Of a stretch of DNA of 64,000 nucleotides, positions 1-61,329 are shown piece after piece. Each line of letters begins with the position of its first letter. Position 1 is the first letter of the stretch. Position numbers and translations under genes: made by a program. The DNA is taken from contig BAAHQB010000097.1 in NCBI GenBank assembly GCA_054601695.1, forward strand, positions 1 through 64,000, given 5' to 3'. The notes under the pieces were generated by a model. That model did not search any database and was not told the origin of the DNA. It was given only the letters and a program-made list of their open reading frames with translations. The stretch is from Amorphochlora amoebiformis. Its lineage: Eukaryota > Cercozoa > Chlorarachniophyceae.

Positions 1-48
1 TCGGTGTGACATACCAGCTGGTCACAATTATCGTGATCTTGAGATATG
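1..48. repeat. 48-bp perfect direct repeat, copy 1
   Basis: Identical to 1589-1636 over 48 bp, after which the sequences diverge. In copy 2 this segment is the immediate 5' flank (-3 to -50) of the ATG at 1586 on the minus strand. Copy 1 runs off the window, so a second gene copy could start a few bases outside it. Confidence 0.95.
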
Positions 49-173
49 GCGCGCAATGCTCTGTTGAGTTTTTAAAACCTGGCACTCCTCACACACATAC
101 CAACTATCCAGAATGAGTGTTCAAAACTCGCGGGTAGCGCCACCGGTAGATTCCGAGCACTCGTCGCTTCCAC

Positions 174-1586
174 TCACGGGTAAGCGCGCGTGGTGTCCGC
201 CCTTCTGTCGACGCTCCAGTTTCCATTGGTCTTGAGGTCCATTAGCGTTGCACAAGGTAGGTCTGAAGAGCAGCCATTTGCTGGTGGCGAGCTAGACGAC
301 CGCAGAGCAGGTTGGTTAGCTAACTTACTCTCGGCAAACACGCGGCCAGATGGAGACTTAGCAGGTCTACTAGCGCGCGTGGTCCTTAGCTCTTGTGACC
401 TAGGACTGGAGCCGGTAGAGCGAGTACCTCCTTTAGTCATGTAGTAGACCTTCTTGCAGGAGAATAATGTAAGCCCGTAAAACACCCACACCATTGTCAG
501 GGTTAGGCTCACTGACTCAATTACACTCCTGTCCTTGCACTCTACACATATGTAAGGTGATCCTGGCTTTTCCCTCTCAAACATGTTGTTGTCCGTTTGC
601 ACCACGTGCTCACTCGACAATGGAGGGTCGTAGTGGTACTTACCAGGTTTACCTAGGCGCGAGGTGATGTTCTCCGATACCCCGCATATAGCATCACCGA
701 TAAGAGGCAAGTAGTACACGGAGGTTACGACGGGCATGGACGAGAAATGTCGTGTAGAGAATTGGGCGTCATAAATTCCCGAAGGTATGGGTGCGCAGCC
801 ATCGCCAGTGAACCTTTTGGCCTTGAATGAGGGGCACGCGAAGACGTCCACGTTGTGAGTGGCGTTTGTCGAGTTGTCAAGTATCGAGGTGACTCCTAAG
901 AACTCGAAGTCCGGGCGAAGATTATCCAGAGCGTCTGAGAAGAAGTTGTTCCTAAGCGGCGCGAATTCATGATTAACTAGGACTTGGGAGTTAACCAACT
1001 GAAAGGACAGCAGCGAGACCACCCGGAACTTGGGAACACTCTTCACTTTCCCATAAGGGGTCTGAAAATCCATGAAGGGGTCGCTAATGTTGTCTACCCT
1101 CTCGTAACTGCACAACTCAGCAGGGGATGTGGATTGTGGACCGTACCTCGTGTAATTGAGTCTACAAGAGCCTTGTATAAATGTGTAGCCCAAAGGTACC
1201 AGCGTGTCCACAGAGTCTCTTATACCTCCCTTTATGTACTGTATGCACGACTCTTCTGCCCCTAAATCATTGAGTATACCAGTGTCCCCGTTCATTACAA
1301 CAGACAAGAAGTTAACGTACTCACCGGGGACTACTAAGCGCTCGTCGTGCGCATTGGTGATTATCCTCTTCATTGAGAAAGACTTATCGATACAATGGCT
1401 ACCGGGGTCGTCGCTCCTCACGATCGTACAGACTTCTGTTCGGTGGTAATTTGTGAAGAGCAAAGCGAACATCAACGAGCAGGACACTACAACAAACGCG
1501 TCTCCCCTGATATCGTCCCATGCGTAATCCTCCCTCTGCTTATTAGCTGTCAGCAACCCGAAGGACCATTGTGGACTGGACGACAT
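174..1586 (-). CDS. Hypothetical two-TM-segment glycoprotein-like membrane protein, single exon
   Basis: Intronless frame of 470 codons plus stop. I start it at the ATG at 1586-1584; the frame stays open 27 nt further upstream but only to a GTG. I do not recognise the family. Seen: a hydrophobic segment near residues 29-46 (VVVSCSLMFALLFTNY), a long Cys-containing region with several N-glycosylation sequons (NYT, NIS, NST, NAT, NIT), a second hydrophobic segment near residues 358-375 (SVSLTLTMVWVFYG), then a basic Ser/Arg/Pro-rich tail. This suggests a signal-anchored or two-pass surface or endomembrane protein with a lumenal/extracellular middle. It lies head-to-head with the beta-lactamase-family gene. 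The 48 bp directly upstream of its ATG are repeated exactly at the left edge of the window, which hints at a tandem gene copy. Function unknown. Confidence 0.68.
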   Translation of the reverse strand: MSSSPQWSFGLLTANKQREDYAWDDIRGDAFVVVSCSLMFALLFTNYHRTEVCTIVRSDDPGSHCIDKSFSMKRIITNAHDERLVVPGEYVNFLSVVMNGDTGILNDLGAEESCIQYIKGGIRDSVDTLVPLGYTFIQGSCRLNYTRYGPQSTSPAELCSYERVDNISDPFMDFQTPYGKVKSVPKFRVVSLLSFQLVNSQVLVNHEFAPLRNNFFSDALDNLRPDFEFLGVTSILDNSTNATHNVDVFACPSFKAKRFTGDGCAPIPSGIYDAQFSTRHFSSMPVVTSVYYLPLIGDAICGVSENITSRLGKPGKYHYDPPLSSEHVVQTDNNMFEREKPGSPYICVECKDRSVIESVSLTLTMVWVFYGLTLFSCKKVYYMTKGGTRSTGSSPRSQELRTTRASRPAKSPSGRVFAESKLANQPALRSSSSPPANGCSSDLPCATLMDLKTNGNWSVDRRADTTRAYP

Positions 1587-1850
1587 TCTCGGTGTGACAT
1601 ACCAGCTGGTCACAATTATCGTGATCTTGAGATATGAGTCTAATGATATGTAAGGATATTATTTTCAAATATCTTAAATTACAGTCAATCCATTAAGTCA
1701 CCCTATGTGACAGACAGGACGATAAAGTAATTATTTCTGTCCGCGTCGCTGGAAACCATGATAGGCGAGTATTCGAAAACCTGATGTAAAAGCAACTGGC
1801 TCTGACTATCGTGATCACCAGGCCTCCTTTTTATTATCCTGGGATCCCAA
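1587..1850. promoter_or_regulatory. Divergent spacer between membrane-protein gene (-) and beta-lactamase-family gene (+)
   Basis: About 265 bp without microsatellite between two divergent start codons. It is the first of three compact head-to-head spacers in the window. No specific promoter element is recognised. Confidence 0.45.
1589..1636. repeat. 48-bp perfect direct repeat, copy 2 (5' flank of minus-strand gene)
   Basis: Exact match to 1-48. Because it sits directly upstream of the minus-strand start codon, it probably holds leader or core promoter sequence. Confidence 0.95.
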
Positions 1851-3361
1851 ATGTGTGTTTCCGTGAACCTGGACAGCGAAGGGAAGCATATCAGGATCCG
1901 TTCGATGGTCCAGCCGGTCCTGGACCACTACTCGGCAATCTTTAACTCCTCACTATCATTCGGATATGCGGACAGCTTAGGAAGAGTTTCCTTGATATCC
2001 AATTCGCCCCATGGAAAGCCCATCACAGAGGATACGGTGATTCCGCTGGGATCCATCGCTAAGTCTTGGATTATGGCCTGGATACTAAAGAAAGCCGAAG
2101 CTGGAGAGCTTCACCTAAAGGACCTCGCTTCCAAGCTGGTCGACCCAACCATGAAGAGACTTAATGGCACTACTATAGCGGATCTATGGGGTGAAGATGT
2201 CGCTGCGATACTCACTGTCGATGATCTTGTTAGCATGAGGTCAGGTTTCCAAGACTACAACGACACCTATTGGGTAAGGATTTCAATATTATACCTCACA
2301 ATAGCTCTATAACATAAGCGGAAAGCGCTACATCATGTTTACACCATGATCTCAAGAATTCTTTTCAGTCTGCCTGGAACATCGACCACCCAGGCATGGA
2401 TATCCTGCCGTTCGACTACTTACATAGGGTTGACAAGAAGCTTGCCTGCCCTGTAAGATCTTCCCACCTCTCTCTAGTATACCCTGACGGCGATTCTTCG
2501 TCGACTCAAGTAATACTAACGGTAACTCACCAGGTCGGAACATGTGCTTGGTACTCCTCTATCAACTACATGCTGCTCGGCTTCGCCCTGGTTGAGGTAC
2601 TGACACAGTTTCGAGTGAGATCTTTATCGTTTATAGTCTTTTTTGAATAGCTCGAGGGACTGGACCGCTGGGATGATTTGGACCAGTTAGGCGTACTCTC
2701 GCCCGAAGATCGTAACCGATACGGGCACACTAGCTTCGCTGGTAAAGGACCGTGCTCGAAAACTCCTCACATGGCTCATCAATTCTTAGCCAAGATCTTC
2801 ATGGTGATAATTTTCTATGAGGAAGATCATTCATCAGGACTGGTATAATACGATCCTGTATTTTTCCAGATCAATCCCAAGACGGAGTACCGGTTATACG
2901 AGGATATCATCGACGATTCCTGTCTAAATGGATGGACCTGTGGAAATATCATCTCCACTGGAGGGGTACGTCAGCTGAAAATATCATTGAACCATATGTA
3001 ACCCTGCTTACAACGCTAATCCCGCTGAGTGAACATAAAGCTAAGCAGGACCCGATTGCTGATATAAATCACCGTTTCAGGATGCAGCCCAGTTCTTCTA
3101 CGACCTCCTGCTTGACAAACGAATAATCAACGACACTACTCCGATGATTGATCACTTCGAAAAGATTCAGAATCCTTGGTGTCCCGTCTGTTACTACTCC
3201 CGAGGTACATGACTCAAAGTCGCATACTCAAAGTCGCATGCTCAAAGTCGCATGCATAATTATTAAATATAGACACGAAAATGAATTTCTTATAATAACT
3301 TTTACACACTAGATGTTATATATTGCGTATATACGCATACATGTGCAAATAAATTGTTACA

Positions 3362-3402
<41 letters not shown>

Positions 3403-3474
3403 CACACAGACATATAAATATATATATATATATATATATACATTTGTATATATGATATACACACAACTATACAT

Positions 3475-3527
<53 letters not shown>

Positions 3528-3608
3528 ATATTGCTATTTACATGATACATATTCGTCTTTGTGCATATATCCTAGATGTAACACATACAAACCTGTGAAT
3601 ATAATATA

Positions 3609-3639
<31 letters not shown>

Positions 3640-3676
3640 AATATAAATATATGATATATATATATATATAAATATA

Positions 3677-3713
<37 letters not shown>

Positions 3714-3721
3714 CACACACA

Positions 3722-3752
<31 letters not shown>

Positions 3753-3758
3753 CATAAT

Positions 3759-3798
<40 letters not shown>

Positions 3799-3869
3799 AT
3801 TATATATATATATAATAATTATATATATATATATGTAGGGTAGATATATCTATATATAATATTATATAT

Positions 3870-3905
<36 letters not shown>

Positions 3906-4325
3906 CATGTATCTCCAGGTCTCATCCGCATCATCTATCCATTTTTTCCCGTGGACCCGTCAGTCCCTGCCGAGGATCTTTATCTCACGGGTCACCCGGG
4001 GATCGATTGGGGCTCCAGTGCCCCGGTGTGCGGTGCTAATCTCAAGCACGGCTTTACCTTCTGCCTTGCCTTCACTGCAGCGGCGGGGATGAACTGCTCT
4101 CTTCCGAACGTCAACAGGAATGAGGGTATGACTATTGGAAGCTCATGTTATGCCTATGACGCGGTGATGAAGGCCGTCGGGGGCCCGCGCATCAACTGCA
4201 CATACGCTATGCCTCCAGTACCGCTGGAAGGCCCCAAGGCGGAGTGCCAGTGGAAGAGAGGGAGATCGGGCGTACAGGGATTCTCGCTCAGGGACGAGAT
4301 TAGGCAATTACTGCAACAATCGTAA
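1851..4325 (+). CDS. Beta-lactamase-family (class C fold) serine hydrolase, 7 exons
   Basis: Exons 1851-2273, 2369-2452, 2534-2596, 2651-2803, 2870-2965, 3081-3204, 3919-4325; all GT-AG and in phase, giving 449 aa. Residues 67-71 (GSIAK) supply the catalytic Ser68-x-x-Lys71 of the serine beta-lactamase/penicillin-binding-protein/LACTB fold. The second motif is at about 176-184 ([10 protein letters not shown]); the usual Tyr-Ser-Asn reads Tyr-Ser-Ser. The block [12 protein letters not shown] followed by [11 protein letters not shown] matches the late conserved region where the domain packs near its third motif. Eukaryotic members are peptidases, esterases or mitochondrial LACTB-like proteins, so antibiotic resistance should not be inferred. 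The first five introns are short (54-115 nt); the sixth (714 nt) is full of (TA)n. The start at 1851 is the first ATG of the frame; a further 5' exon with a targeting signal cannot be excluded. Confidence 0.87.
3205..3918. repeat. (TA)n-filled intron 6 of the beta-lactamase-family gene
   Basis: After about 150 nt of ordinary sequence from the donor, the intron consists of interrupted (TA)n with small (CA)n patches and ends at the acceptor before 3919. A short CTCAAAGTCGCAT unit is repeated three times near 3210-3255. Confidence 0.9.
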
Positions 4326-4506
4326 ACCTTGAACTCACTCAAAAGCTTGCTAAACTGGAGAATCTCATTCTTAATTGTGACAACCTGAAGCGCTTGCCAT
4401 AGAGTGCGCATGAATTAATTTATGATAATCTAGTTAATGAGGCAAACAACGTTTTGACCGTCTTTGCGATGATTAATTCACTGGATAACTACTAACTAGA
4501 ACGCAT

Positions 4507-4598
4507 GCATGACCTAGTGTCAATCTGTACAAATGGTATGGCTTATGGTATACCGTTATGCATGCCCTAGTGTCAATCTGTACAAATGGTATGGCTTA
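4507..4598. repeat. 39-bp direct repeat, two copies 53 bp apart
   Basis: Copies at 4507-4545 and 4560-4598 share GTGTCAATCTGTACAAATGG and flanks with a single A/C mismatch, so the duplication is recent. Confidence 0.93.
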
Positions 4599-4689
4599 CC
4601 GTCATATCTAGTATATATTATTACTAACGAATTATATCACATAAATATATACATGTACTTTATGTGTGTTACGTATACACACACACACA

Positions 4690-4732
<43 letters not shown>

Positions 4733-4919
4733 TTATATATATAAGTATGTGTGTCATCACGCAAGCAGACCCGGATGTTCTTATCTTATCTTAAATATTA
4801 TTTTGCTAAGTTAGGTTCTGCTACGTTGCTGTTATACGTCCAAGAGCTAGTAGAAGTACGCACGTTGATACGTATATCATGATACCATGATACGTATATT
4901 GACTATACTTATATCGTAT

Positions 4920-5105
4920 TTATGCGACGGTTGGTACGTATGTACGTACGTAAGGTACGTACGTACGTAGGTACTTGTACAGGTACTTATGTACGTACGT
5001 ACGTATGTACGTAGTTACGTATGTACAACGTAGATGCAAGTACGTAGGTACGTGCATTCACTAGATTTAGACGTATGTACGTACGTGCATTCGTACGTAC
5101 ACATG
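4920..5105. repeat. TACG/GTAC-rich degenerate tetramer tract
   Basis: Repeated GTACGTACGTA units interspersed with TATGTACG. It is the only such tract in the window and sits in the tail-to-tail spacer. Confidence 0.8.
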
Positions 5106-5334
5106 TGGCTACTACACACGCAAGTTGTTACATAAGCGCTTATGTTGCATAATGTATATTGTGTGTTGGATACTGAATTTCTAAGATGATCGATCACAGG
5201 CTGAGATTATATCTAGAGGTATTAAGTTCAAAGACTTATATTTAATAAGCTTCAATATGATAATTAGGGTATAGAGGTCGGCAATGATATAAGGTTTAAA
5301 CTCGACGATCACAGAGGGCTTTCCAAGTAGTAGT

Positions 5335-28425
<23,091 letters not shown>

Positions 28426-28995
28426 CGCCCTGGTGCATGCTTGGATCTGACAGAAGAATCACATCTAAGGTGTGTCAAAAGAACCATACGACCAGCGATC
28501 GTGAATTCAGTTGCTTTGGCAGTCTTAAACCAACCTGACGGCTGATTGGCCTTAATCCTGCACCAATGGAAGGTCCTGCGTGTCTTCGACGGATGGGAGC
28601 CTCGAAACGCCCAGCGGTACGCCGAAATCCTGAGGGTGCAGCGACCACTGCCCTGGCCACGTGGACCAATCGTGCCTGGTAAGGGCCACGTGCAATTTTT
28701 CAATGTCAATGACAATAAACCTCATCGAAACGTACGGGTCGGGCTTGAGAGGTTGCAAGATATGCTAGAACCATCAGCATCTCTTAGAAATAGGAGCCAA
28801 CGGGGTGGGTGGCCTTGGTCGGACACGTAGAGCGTGACGTTGCAATCTGTAACATAATTGATGTGAGATGGCGGAGAGTCACGCTAGGATATAAAGGATA
28901 TCTTCAAAGATATCTATGATACACGTGTGAGTTTAACTTATTTCGGAACCTATACCGGCACCCAGAAATTCAAAAATTTGAATGGCGTCCTGAAC
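28426..28995. promoter_or_regulatory. Divergent 570-bp spacer between aminopeptidase (-) and transporter (+)
   Basis: GC-balanced, microsatellite-free sequence between two divergent ATGs. It should carry both promoters and 5' UTRs. Short open frames here overlap on both strands and have no supporting similarity. No defined motif called. Confidence 0.5.
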
Positions 28996-37056
<8,061 letters not shown>

Positions 37057-37205
37057 ATATATATTTCTACACAATTTCTAGTGTGTATAATATACATGTT
37101 ATACTTATGTACTACCACATGCATACATGTAATGCAGTACATATTTCTAATATCTATGCATAGATTTATATATATGTATATTATATATATATTATATAAT
37201 ATATC

Positions 37206-37245
<40 letters not shown>

Positions 37246-37246
37246 A

Positions 37247-37278
<32 letters not shown>

Positions 37279-37387
37279 CATATATATATATATATTGTAT
37301 ATACATATTGTATGCTATATACATGTTTTGTATGCTCTACATTTACACATCATATGGCATATCAGGTATATGTTTTCACTAGTATAA

Positions 37388-37433
<46 letters not shown>

Positions 37434-37434
<1 letters not shown>

Positions 37435-37478
37435 TAATATAATATAATATAATATAATATAATATAATATAATATATA
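37434..37478. repeat. (AATAT)n pentamer tract
   Basis: ATAATATAATATAATATAAT continuing for about nine units. Confidence 0.94.
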
Positions 37479-37710
37479 TAATATATATCATAGTATATAC
37501 ATATATATATATAGCAGCATACACAGCACGGCCGATAAGGTTGTAACGGATGAACCAAAGACCTCGGAGCATGATAGGATTTCAACGAAAACTGAACCTT
37601 GATTGCACAAGTTAACGATATCGATACCGTTTAAAGTACTAAACAGTTCCCAAGACGCATAATATGCTAGATATGTGCTTTAGTAATCGGATATGCCCTG
37701 AGTATAATAT

Positions 37711-37755
<45 letters not shown>

Positions 37756-37788
37756 GTATCATGTGTCATGATGTATATGTATATCATG

Positions 37789-37828
<40 letters not shown>

Positions 37829-37859
37829 CATACATATATATATACACATACATATTTGT

Positions 37860-37985
37860 ATATGTATATGTATAAGTATATGTATATGTATATGTATATG
37901 TCTAACTACATGTATACATAACAGTAACATTGTATATATATATATATATATATATACGTTATACATATGTATATGTATGTGTATG

Positions 37986-38033
<48 letters not shown>

Positions 38034-38225
38034 ATGATGCATAAGTAAAGTTTTTGTATTATGATATGTATATGTATACATGTACTTATATGTATATCTG
38101 GATATGTAAATAAATATGTATACGCATATGCATATGTATATGTATGTGTAGATGTATATGTATATCACGGTATATGTATATGTATATCACGGTAGATGTA
38201 TATGTATATATGTATATGTATATGC
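37860..38225. repeat. (GTATAT)n hexamer tracts
   Basis: TATGTATATGTATATGTATA blocks, the best at 37862-37900 and 37967-38031, with a TATCACGGTA unit repeated near 38162-38195. Confidence 0.88.
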
Positions 38226-38971
38226 ATTGAATACTTTTGTAATATGTACATCTAGACATGTAGCGTAGGGTTTGAAGTTTGGTACATGATATACTTACGT
38301 ACTACCATTAACTAGATGAAGTTGCGTGCCATTGAAGTTGGTATACCCTAGATACCGTATATAAATATTGTGCCACATTACGATGTGCCGCATGATCCAA
38401 TAAAGTATTACCTAAACTACTGATACTAGCTAGTAGTGATACTTAAACATGGATAGCTATACAGCCTATACTAGCTTTTTCGCACCGATGATCTTACTAG
38501 TGTTCTACCATAGCTAGATAGTTCCAGTATTTATACTAGTATAATTTCTTATCTAGATCATACTAGGACTAGTCTGATAACACAATTTAGTTGAACTACG
38601 TACTCGATCACTGTTAGGTATCTAGTATCTACTCGGTCTCATAATCTAAGAGTCACTATGTGATGATTTACTATTATATATTTAAATTAAGTATAACGCA
38701 CATATTTACATATCTAGCAATACCTGAATCTAGTGAATACTACTAAAAGATATTTTTACATAAGATATGTATGATCCAGATATATATAATTATACTATGT
38801 ATAGTATATGTGTGCATATATATATATATACTAGATATATATATATATATATATATAATATAATATATTACAAATTATATGTATATATACTAGATGTATA
38901 TATCCTATGATATCTAGATATATATATATATATACTCCAGATATATATGATATATATATATATATACTATG

Positions 38972-39003
<32 letters not shown>

Positions 39004-39124
39004 ATATATTTAATATATATATATATATATATATATACTTACTGCTGTAGCGTGTGCAGCCGCTAGTATGAATCAACTAGATTAAAACGAAAAATTTAAC
39101 TTACATCTTGTCAAGGCCAGCTGC

Positions 39125-41031
39125 TCACAAGTCAAAATTTCTAATGGCATCCTTGAGCGCTTCCTTGAGCAGGTCGGCAGTAATGGTGTCGTTGGGGTGG
39201 ATTCCGAGGGACTTATGATAATACTGAATCGCGCTGTCGAAAGCGCCTTGGAGGTGATGCGTGAAGCCCAGAGACGTGTAGATCATGGGGCTTCTTGGGG
39301 CCACAGAGAGTGCCTTTTCATAAAATTTTATGGCCTCGGCATACATGCCGCGCTTTCGATACGCATGAGCAAGATTGACGAATGTAGGCTCCCATGCCTC
39401 CATGGCTTCGCCTGCTGTGAGGTCCAAGGTTCGGCGAAAGAGGACGATGGCGTCCTCAAACTCTCCGGATTTATATGAGATGACACCCATCTCGTGAAAT
39501 ATGAGCGGGTCTTTTGGGCATATAACTTGCGCTTGCTGGAGGAACTGACGAGCCGGCCCCAGGCTGTTGGTTCGTAAGTGCTCGATACCCATGCAAAGCA
39601 GGGGGACGTGAGAGCCTCTAAAGAGCCTCGTAGCAGTTCTATATGCTGCCATTGCTTGGTCGCTCTCGTCCTTCATTGCGAACGAATGGCCGAATCCGAT
39701 CCACGCTGGGGCGAAAAACTGCTCGAGCTGGATAGCCTTGTGAAAGAACCGCCGGGCCATCTCGTACTTTTCGATGAGATAGTAGTAGGCGGCCACAGCG
39801 AACCATGAAATAGGCTTGGAAGGGTACGCCTCGACCAGATGGTGTGCGCAGAAGAAGAGCTGTGTTTTCATCTTAAGCTCGACCAAGCAGCACACGTGCA
39901 CAGGAAGCACGCTGTGGTGAAAGGGGTCTCGCTCGACGATATCCTTAGTCAGATCGTACGCTTGCTGGAACCGATTCTTCCAGTAGTGTTGATTAGCTTG
40001 GGCGGTGGTGATATCCAAGTTATTGCGAAAGCCAAACTCCTCGGAGAGACTTGCAGCGAGCCCGTCGACGCTGACGCTCTTTTCTTCGTGTTGTTGCAGC
40101 TTCAGCTGGTACAGGGGTTTCAGCCATTCGTATGATGTCAGTTTTCCCTCGAGGGAGCGATAGAGTGCTCTCTGCTCCTCGTAGCTGATCATTCTCTTGT
40201 CGACGAGACAATTTAATGCCTCGAAGCATTTCATGTCAGCTTTGAGAGCGGCTTTATACCACCGCACAGCCCGCTCACGATTCTCCAGAGCCTCGTACAC
40301 CTTGCCCCTCGTCAGGCATATGGAGGCCTTAATCGATATGTCGTGGTCTTCTCCGCCATCGGGAAGGTCCCTTAGGCATATCAAGTCAGCTATATCTTCA
40401 CTATGGTGTGTACGTTATATGTAGACCTCTCCACTGCCGTGTTTTTCTCCTCTCCGATGATGGTCAAGCACTCCTCCCAATCCTTCATGGCAGCCAGACA
40501 TTGCGCGGCTGTTAAAATATAACAACGTCATTCTCTTCAGGGAGTTGGTGCAGCTAGAGAATAATACTTAGACTGCATGGGTAACGGGAAGATTGCCGTT
40601 AGCTTCCAGTTTTTTTATCACCTAGCAATGCAAATTGGACTGACGATTTGATTAAGCCGTTCTCACGAAGGAAGTGTACAGCTCGACGGTACTCCTTCTT
40701 GAAGAAGTACGCCTGCGCCAAAAGAAACATATCCCCAGGTTCCTCTGATTCGGGAATAAAATATAAGCGTTTGTCAAGCTTTCAAGTACGGGTTGGGGGT
40801 TATCGAATACCCAAATCCATTCTCACCTTTGGAGAGTGTGATCAACTTGTCTGCAAAAAAAATCGCAGAGTCATAGGTGTGCTGTCGAATACACATCTCC
40901 ACAAGGCTGCGCAGCTTTTGGACTTGGTCCCCCTTTGTGCCCATGACCGGCGTAGAACGGGGTTTGGCAAACTCGAAACTGAGAGGTAGCTTTCCTGATG
41001 GAAAATGTCTCGATGCACCTCTATCTGTCAT
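39125..41031 (-). CDS. CDC16: Anaphase-promoting complex subunit 6 (Cdc16), 4 exons
   Basis: TPR scaffold subunit of the APC/C ubiquitin ligase that drives mitotic exit. Exons 41031-40827, 40744-40622, 40508-40427, 40400-39125, total 561 aa plus stop. Diagnostic blocks match Cdc16: LRSLVEMCIRQHTYDSAIFF then ADKLITLS at the N-terminus, ICLTRGKVYEALENRERAV, DPFHHSVLPVHVCCLVEL, YPSKPISWFAVAAYYYLIEK, PAWIGFGHSFAMKDESDQAM then AAY, and C-terminal TPRs (YAEAIKFYEKALSVAPRSPM). Slightly shorter than the human protein (620 aa), mainly at the C-terminal tail. Introns are 82, 113 and 26 nt with GT-AG ends, free of (TA)n. The 26-nt intron (40426-40401) is required to keep frame between CLTIIGEEKNTAVE and SEDIADLICL. 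Head-to-head with TRM13. Confidence 0.96.
40401..40426 (-). other. 26-nt mini-intron in APC6
   Basis: Sense-strand sequence starts GTCTACAT and ends ACCATAG. Reading through meets an in-frame TAG; removing exactly these 26 nt restores the Cdc16 frame (phase 2 junction, AG+T). Confidence 0.8.
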
Positions 41032-41560
41032 CTCAAGCCGCTCTTAGGGCTGTAAAATCAGCTCTGGAGGTTGCTTTGGTTGGCGCGAACGGTCTCCATT
41101 TTAGCCGAAGAATTTTCACTTTCTATTTCGTCGCTTTACCGGAAGAATTCTGCGGCCTTTTGACATGGCTGCCAAAGTACGGACAGGGGCTGCTGACAGG
41201 CTTGAAACGCGGGCTGAATTCGGGTATACGTCGCAAATTTGCTTTCGATCGCCTGTAGTGTTCAGGGATAAATGAATTTTCTTTTTTCGGGGAGAGGAAC
41301 AAGGGGATGGGCGAATAAAGTGGGCTGTGATGGTATTCGGATGTGGAGAATAAAACATCGAGTTTGCTTTCCGGACTCAAGCCCTCCAATGCAGACGACT
41401 CAAGCCCTCCAATGCAAACACTACACTAGCGTTATCCCCTACCTCCCTTTTACACCCTTTTATGTCACACTCGCGCAAAATATTAACTCAGAAGGGCACC
41501 GGAAGCGATACAGCAGGAACCTGTAATTCGTGTGCAATCTCCATGAGATATGATATCTAG
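41032..41560. promoter_or_regulatory. Divergent ~530-bp spacer between APC6 (-) and TRM13 (+)
   Basis: Repeat-poor, GC-balanced. Short open frames on both strands have no recognisable similarity. The TRM13 start codon and first exon must lie here or just beyond, because the first exon I can place begins at a splice acceptor. A 19-bp unit (ACTCAAGCCCTCCAATGCA) is repeated at about 41379 and 41399. Confidence 0.45.
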
Positions 41561-60224
<18,664 letters not shown>

Positions 60225-60543
60225 TCGATACAGTAGACCCTGGATTAGTGTAGACAATACTAGCGATAGCTTGAGTTAGCAAGCCGCCGCTTTGAAGATT
60301 TCCGATCAGCCTCGAGAAAAAATCCGAAGTTTCGTCCAACTAGTACATATGCTAATAGTAACTAGTGCAAGTACCCAATTTATATATCATAATATTTTCA
60401 CCTGGATACTACATGCACATAGTCCGGTAGTCTAGAGTCTCATCGTCTAGATCTTAGTCTAGATATTAAATGAAACTTGATAAATTAAGTCCTTGCATTT
60501 TTCATGGCGCTCGTAATTTTACTAAGATACGGATACTACTAGA
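60225..60543. other. Tail-to-tail spacer, CTAG-rich
   Basis: About 320 bp between the TRM13 stop and the stop of the next minus-strand gene. It contains about seven CTAG tetramers (ACTAGTACATATG, TCTAGAGTCTCATCGTCTAG). No gene. Confidence 0.65.
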
Positions 60544-60853
60544 CTATAACCTGACCTCATCGGTTATCCTGGACAGGGAATCGCGCCCCCAGTTTGGGAC
60601 ATAGTCGTACCTAAAATATCAGGGCGTGTTGTATATACGTGCTTTATTATGCTGTATGTAAGGTTTTAATCTGTAAAGTTGTGTGTATCTGGACATATGT
60701 CTAAGCAGGTTGCCCATGAAAATGTAAAGATTATGATTTTATGTATATTTTGCTCATTTTTGTATAAATTTACATATGTGTAGGGGTAAATATATAATAT
60801 ATGTATGAATTCTATTATTTATTATGTCTCTTTATGTGTGTTAGACATTACAT

Positions 60854-60884
<31 letters not shown>

Positions 60885-60943
60885 CAAATATATATATATA
60901 TATATACATACGCATATGCACTAAGTTTAACATATCTATATAT

Positions 60944-60974
<31 letters not shown>

Positions 60975-61289
60975 ATATAAATATATATAAGAGCACATTA
61001 CAATTTTTATATATTCTATATATGCATACATATATATATATATATATGTAATATATACAGATATAATTTTACATATGCATGTAGAAATATATGTATATAC
61101 GAGTAACATTACTCAAACATATATATATACATATGTGAATTTAAGTAACTACATAAAGCATTACCCAGACTCAGATACGGTGTCGCATGGTAGTAGCCAT
61201 AGAACTCGGGATTTCCCAAATACTGCCTCAAAATTTTCTCTAGGACTCATATAATACTGAGAATATAATATATTTATAAATACAACATA

Positions 61290-61329
<40 letters not shown>

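Larger units (their letters stand above)
4326..5334. other. Tail-to-tail intergenic spacer
   Basis: Lies between the stops of the beta-lactamase-family gene (+) and the aminopeptidase gene (-). It holds a 39-bp direct repeat (4507-4545 and 4560-4598, one mismatch), a short (TA)n tract, a TACG/GTAC-rich stretch at about 4920-5100, and several CTAG tetramers. No gene is seen. 3' UTRs and poly(A) sites should fall here. Confidence 0.7.
37057..39124. other. 2.1-kb tail-to-tail intergenic spacer
   Basis: Between the transporter (+) and APC6 (-) stops. Contents: (TA)n; a (TATAA)n pentamer at 37434-37478; (GTATAT)n hexamer tracts at 37860-38225; a unique stretch at 38226-38760 with about a dozen CTAG tetramers; more (TA)n to 39040. 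No gene recognised. Confidence 0.75.

Noticed and set aside
174-1613. Start of the left-most minus-strand gene at 1613
   Set aside because: That codon is GTG. The first ATG in frame is at 1586, and the segment beyond it is part of the duplicated 5' flank.
28476-28830. Overlapping 64-112-codon frames on both strands between the aminopeptidase and transporter starts
   Set aside because: Mutually overlapping, no similarity recognised, and the position is the shared divergent promoter/5' UTR region.
41116-41526. Small frames (80-88 codons) on both strands upstream of APC6
   Set aside because: They overlap each other and contain no recognisable motif. More likely 5' UTR or promoter sequence of the APC6/TRM13 pair.
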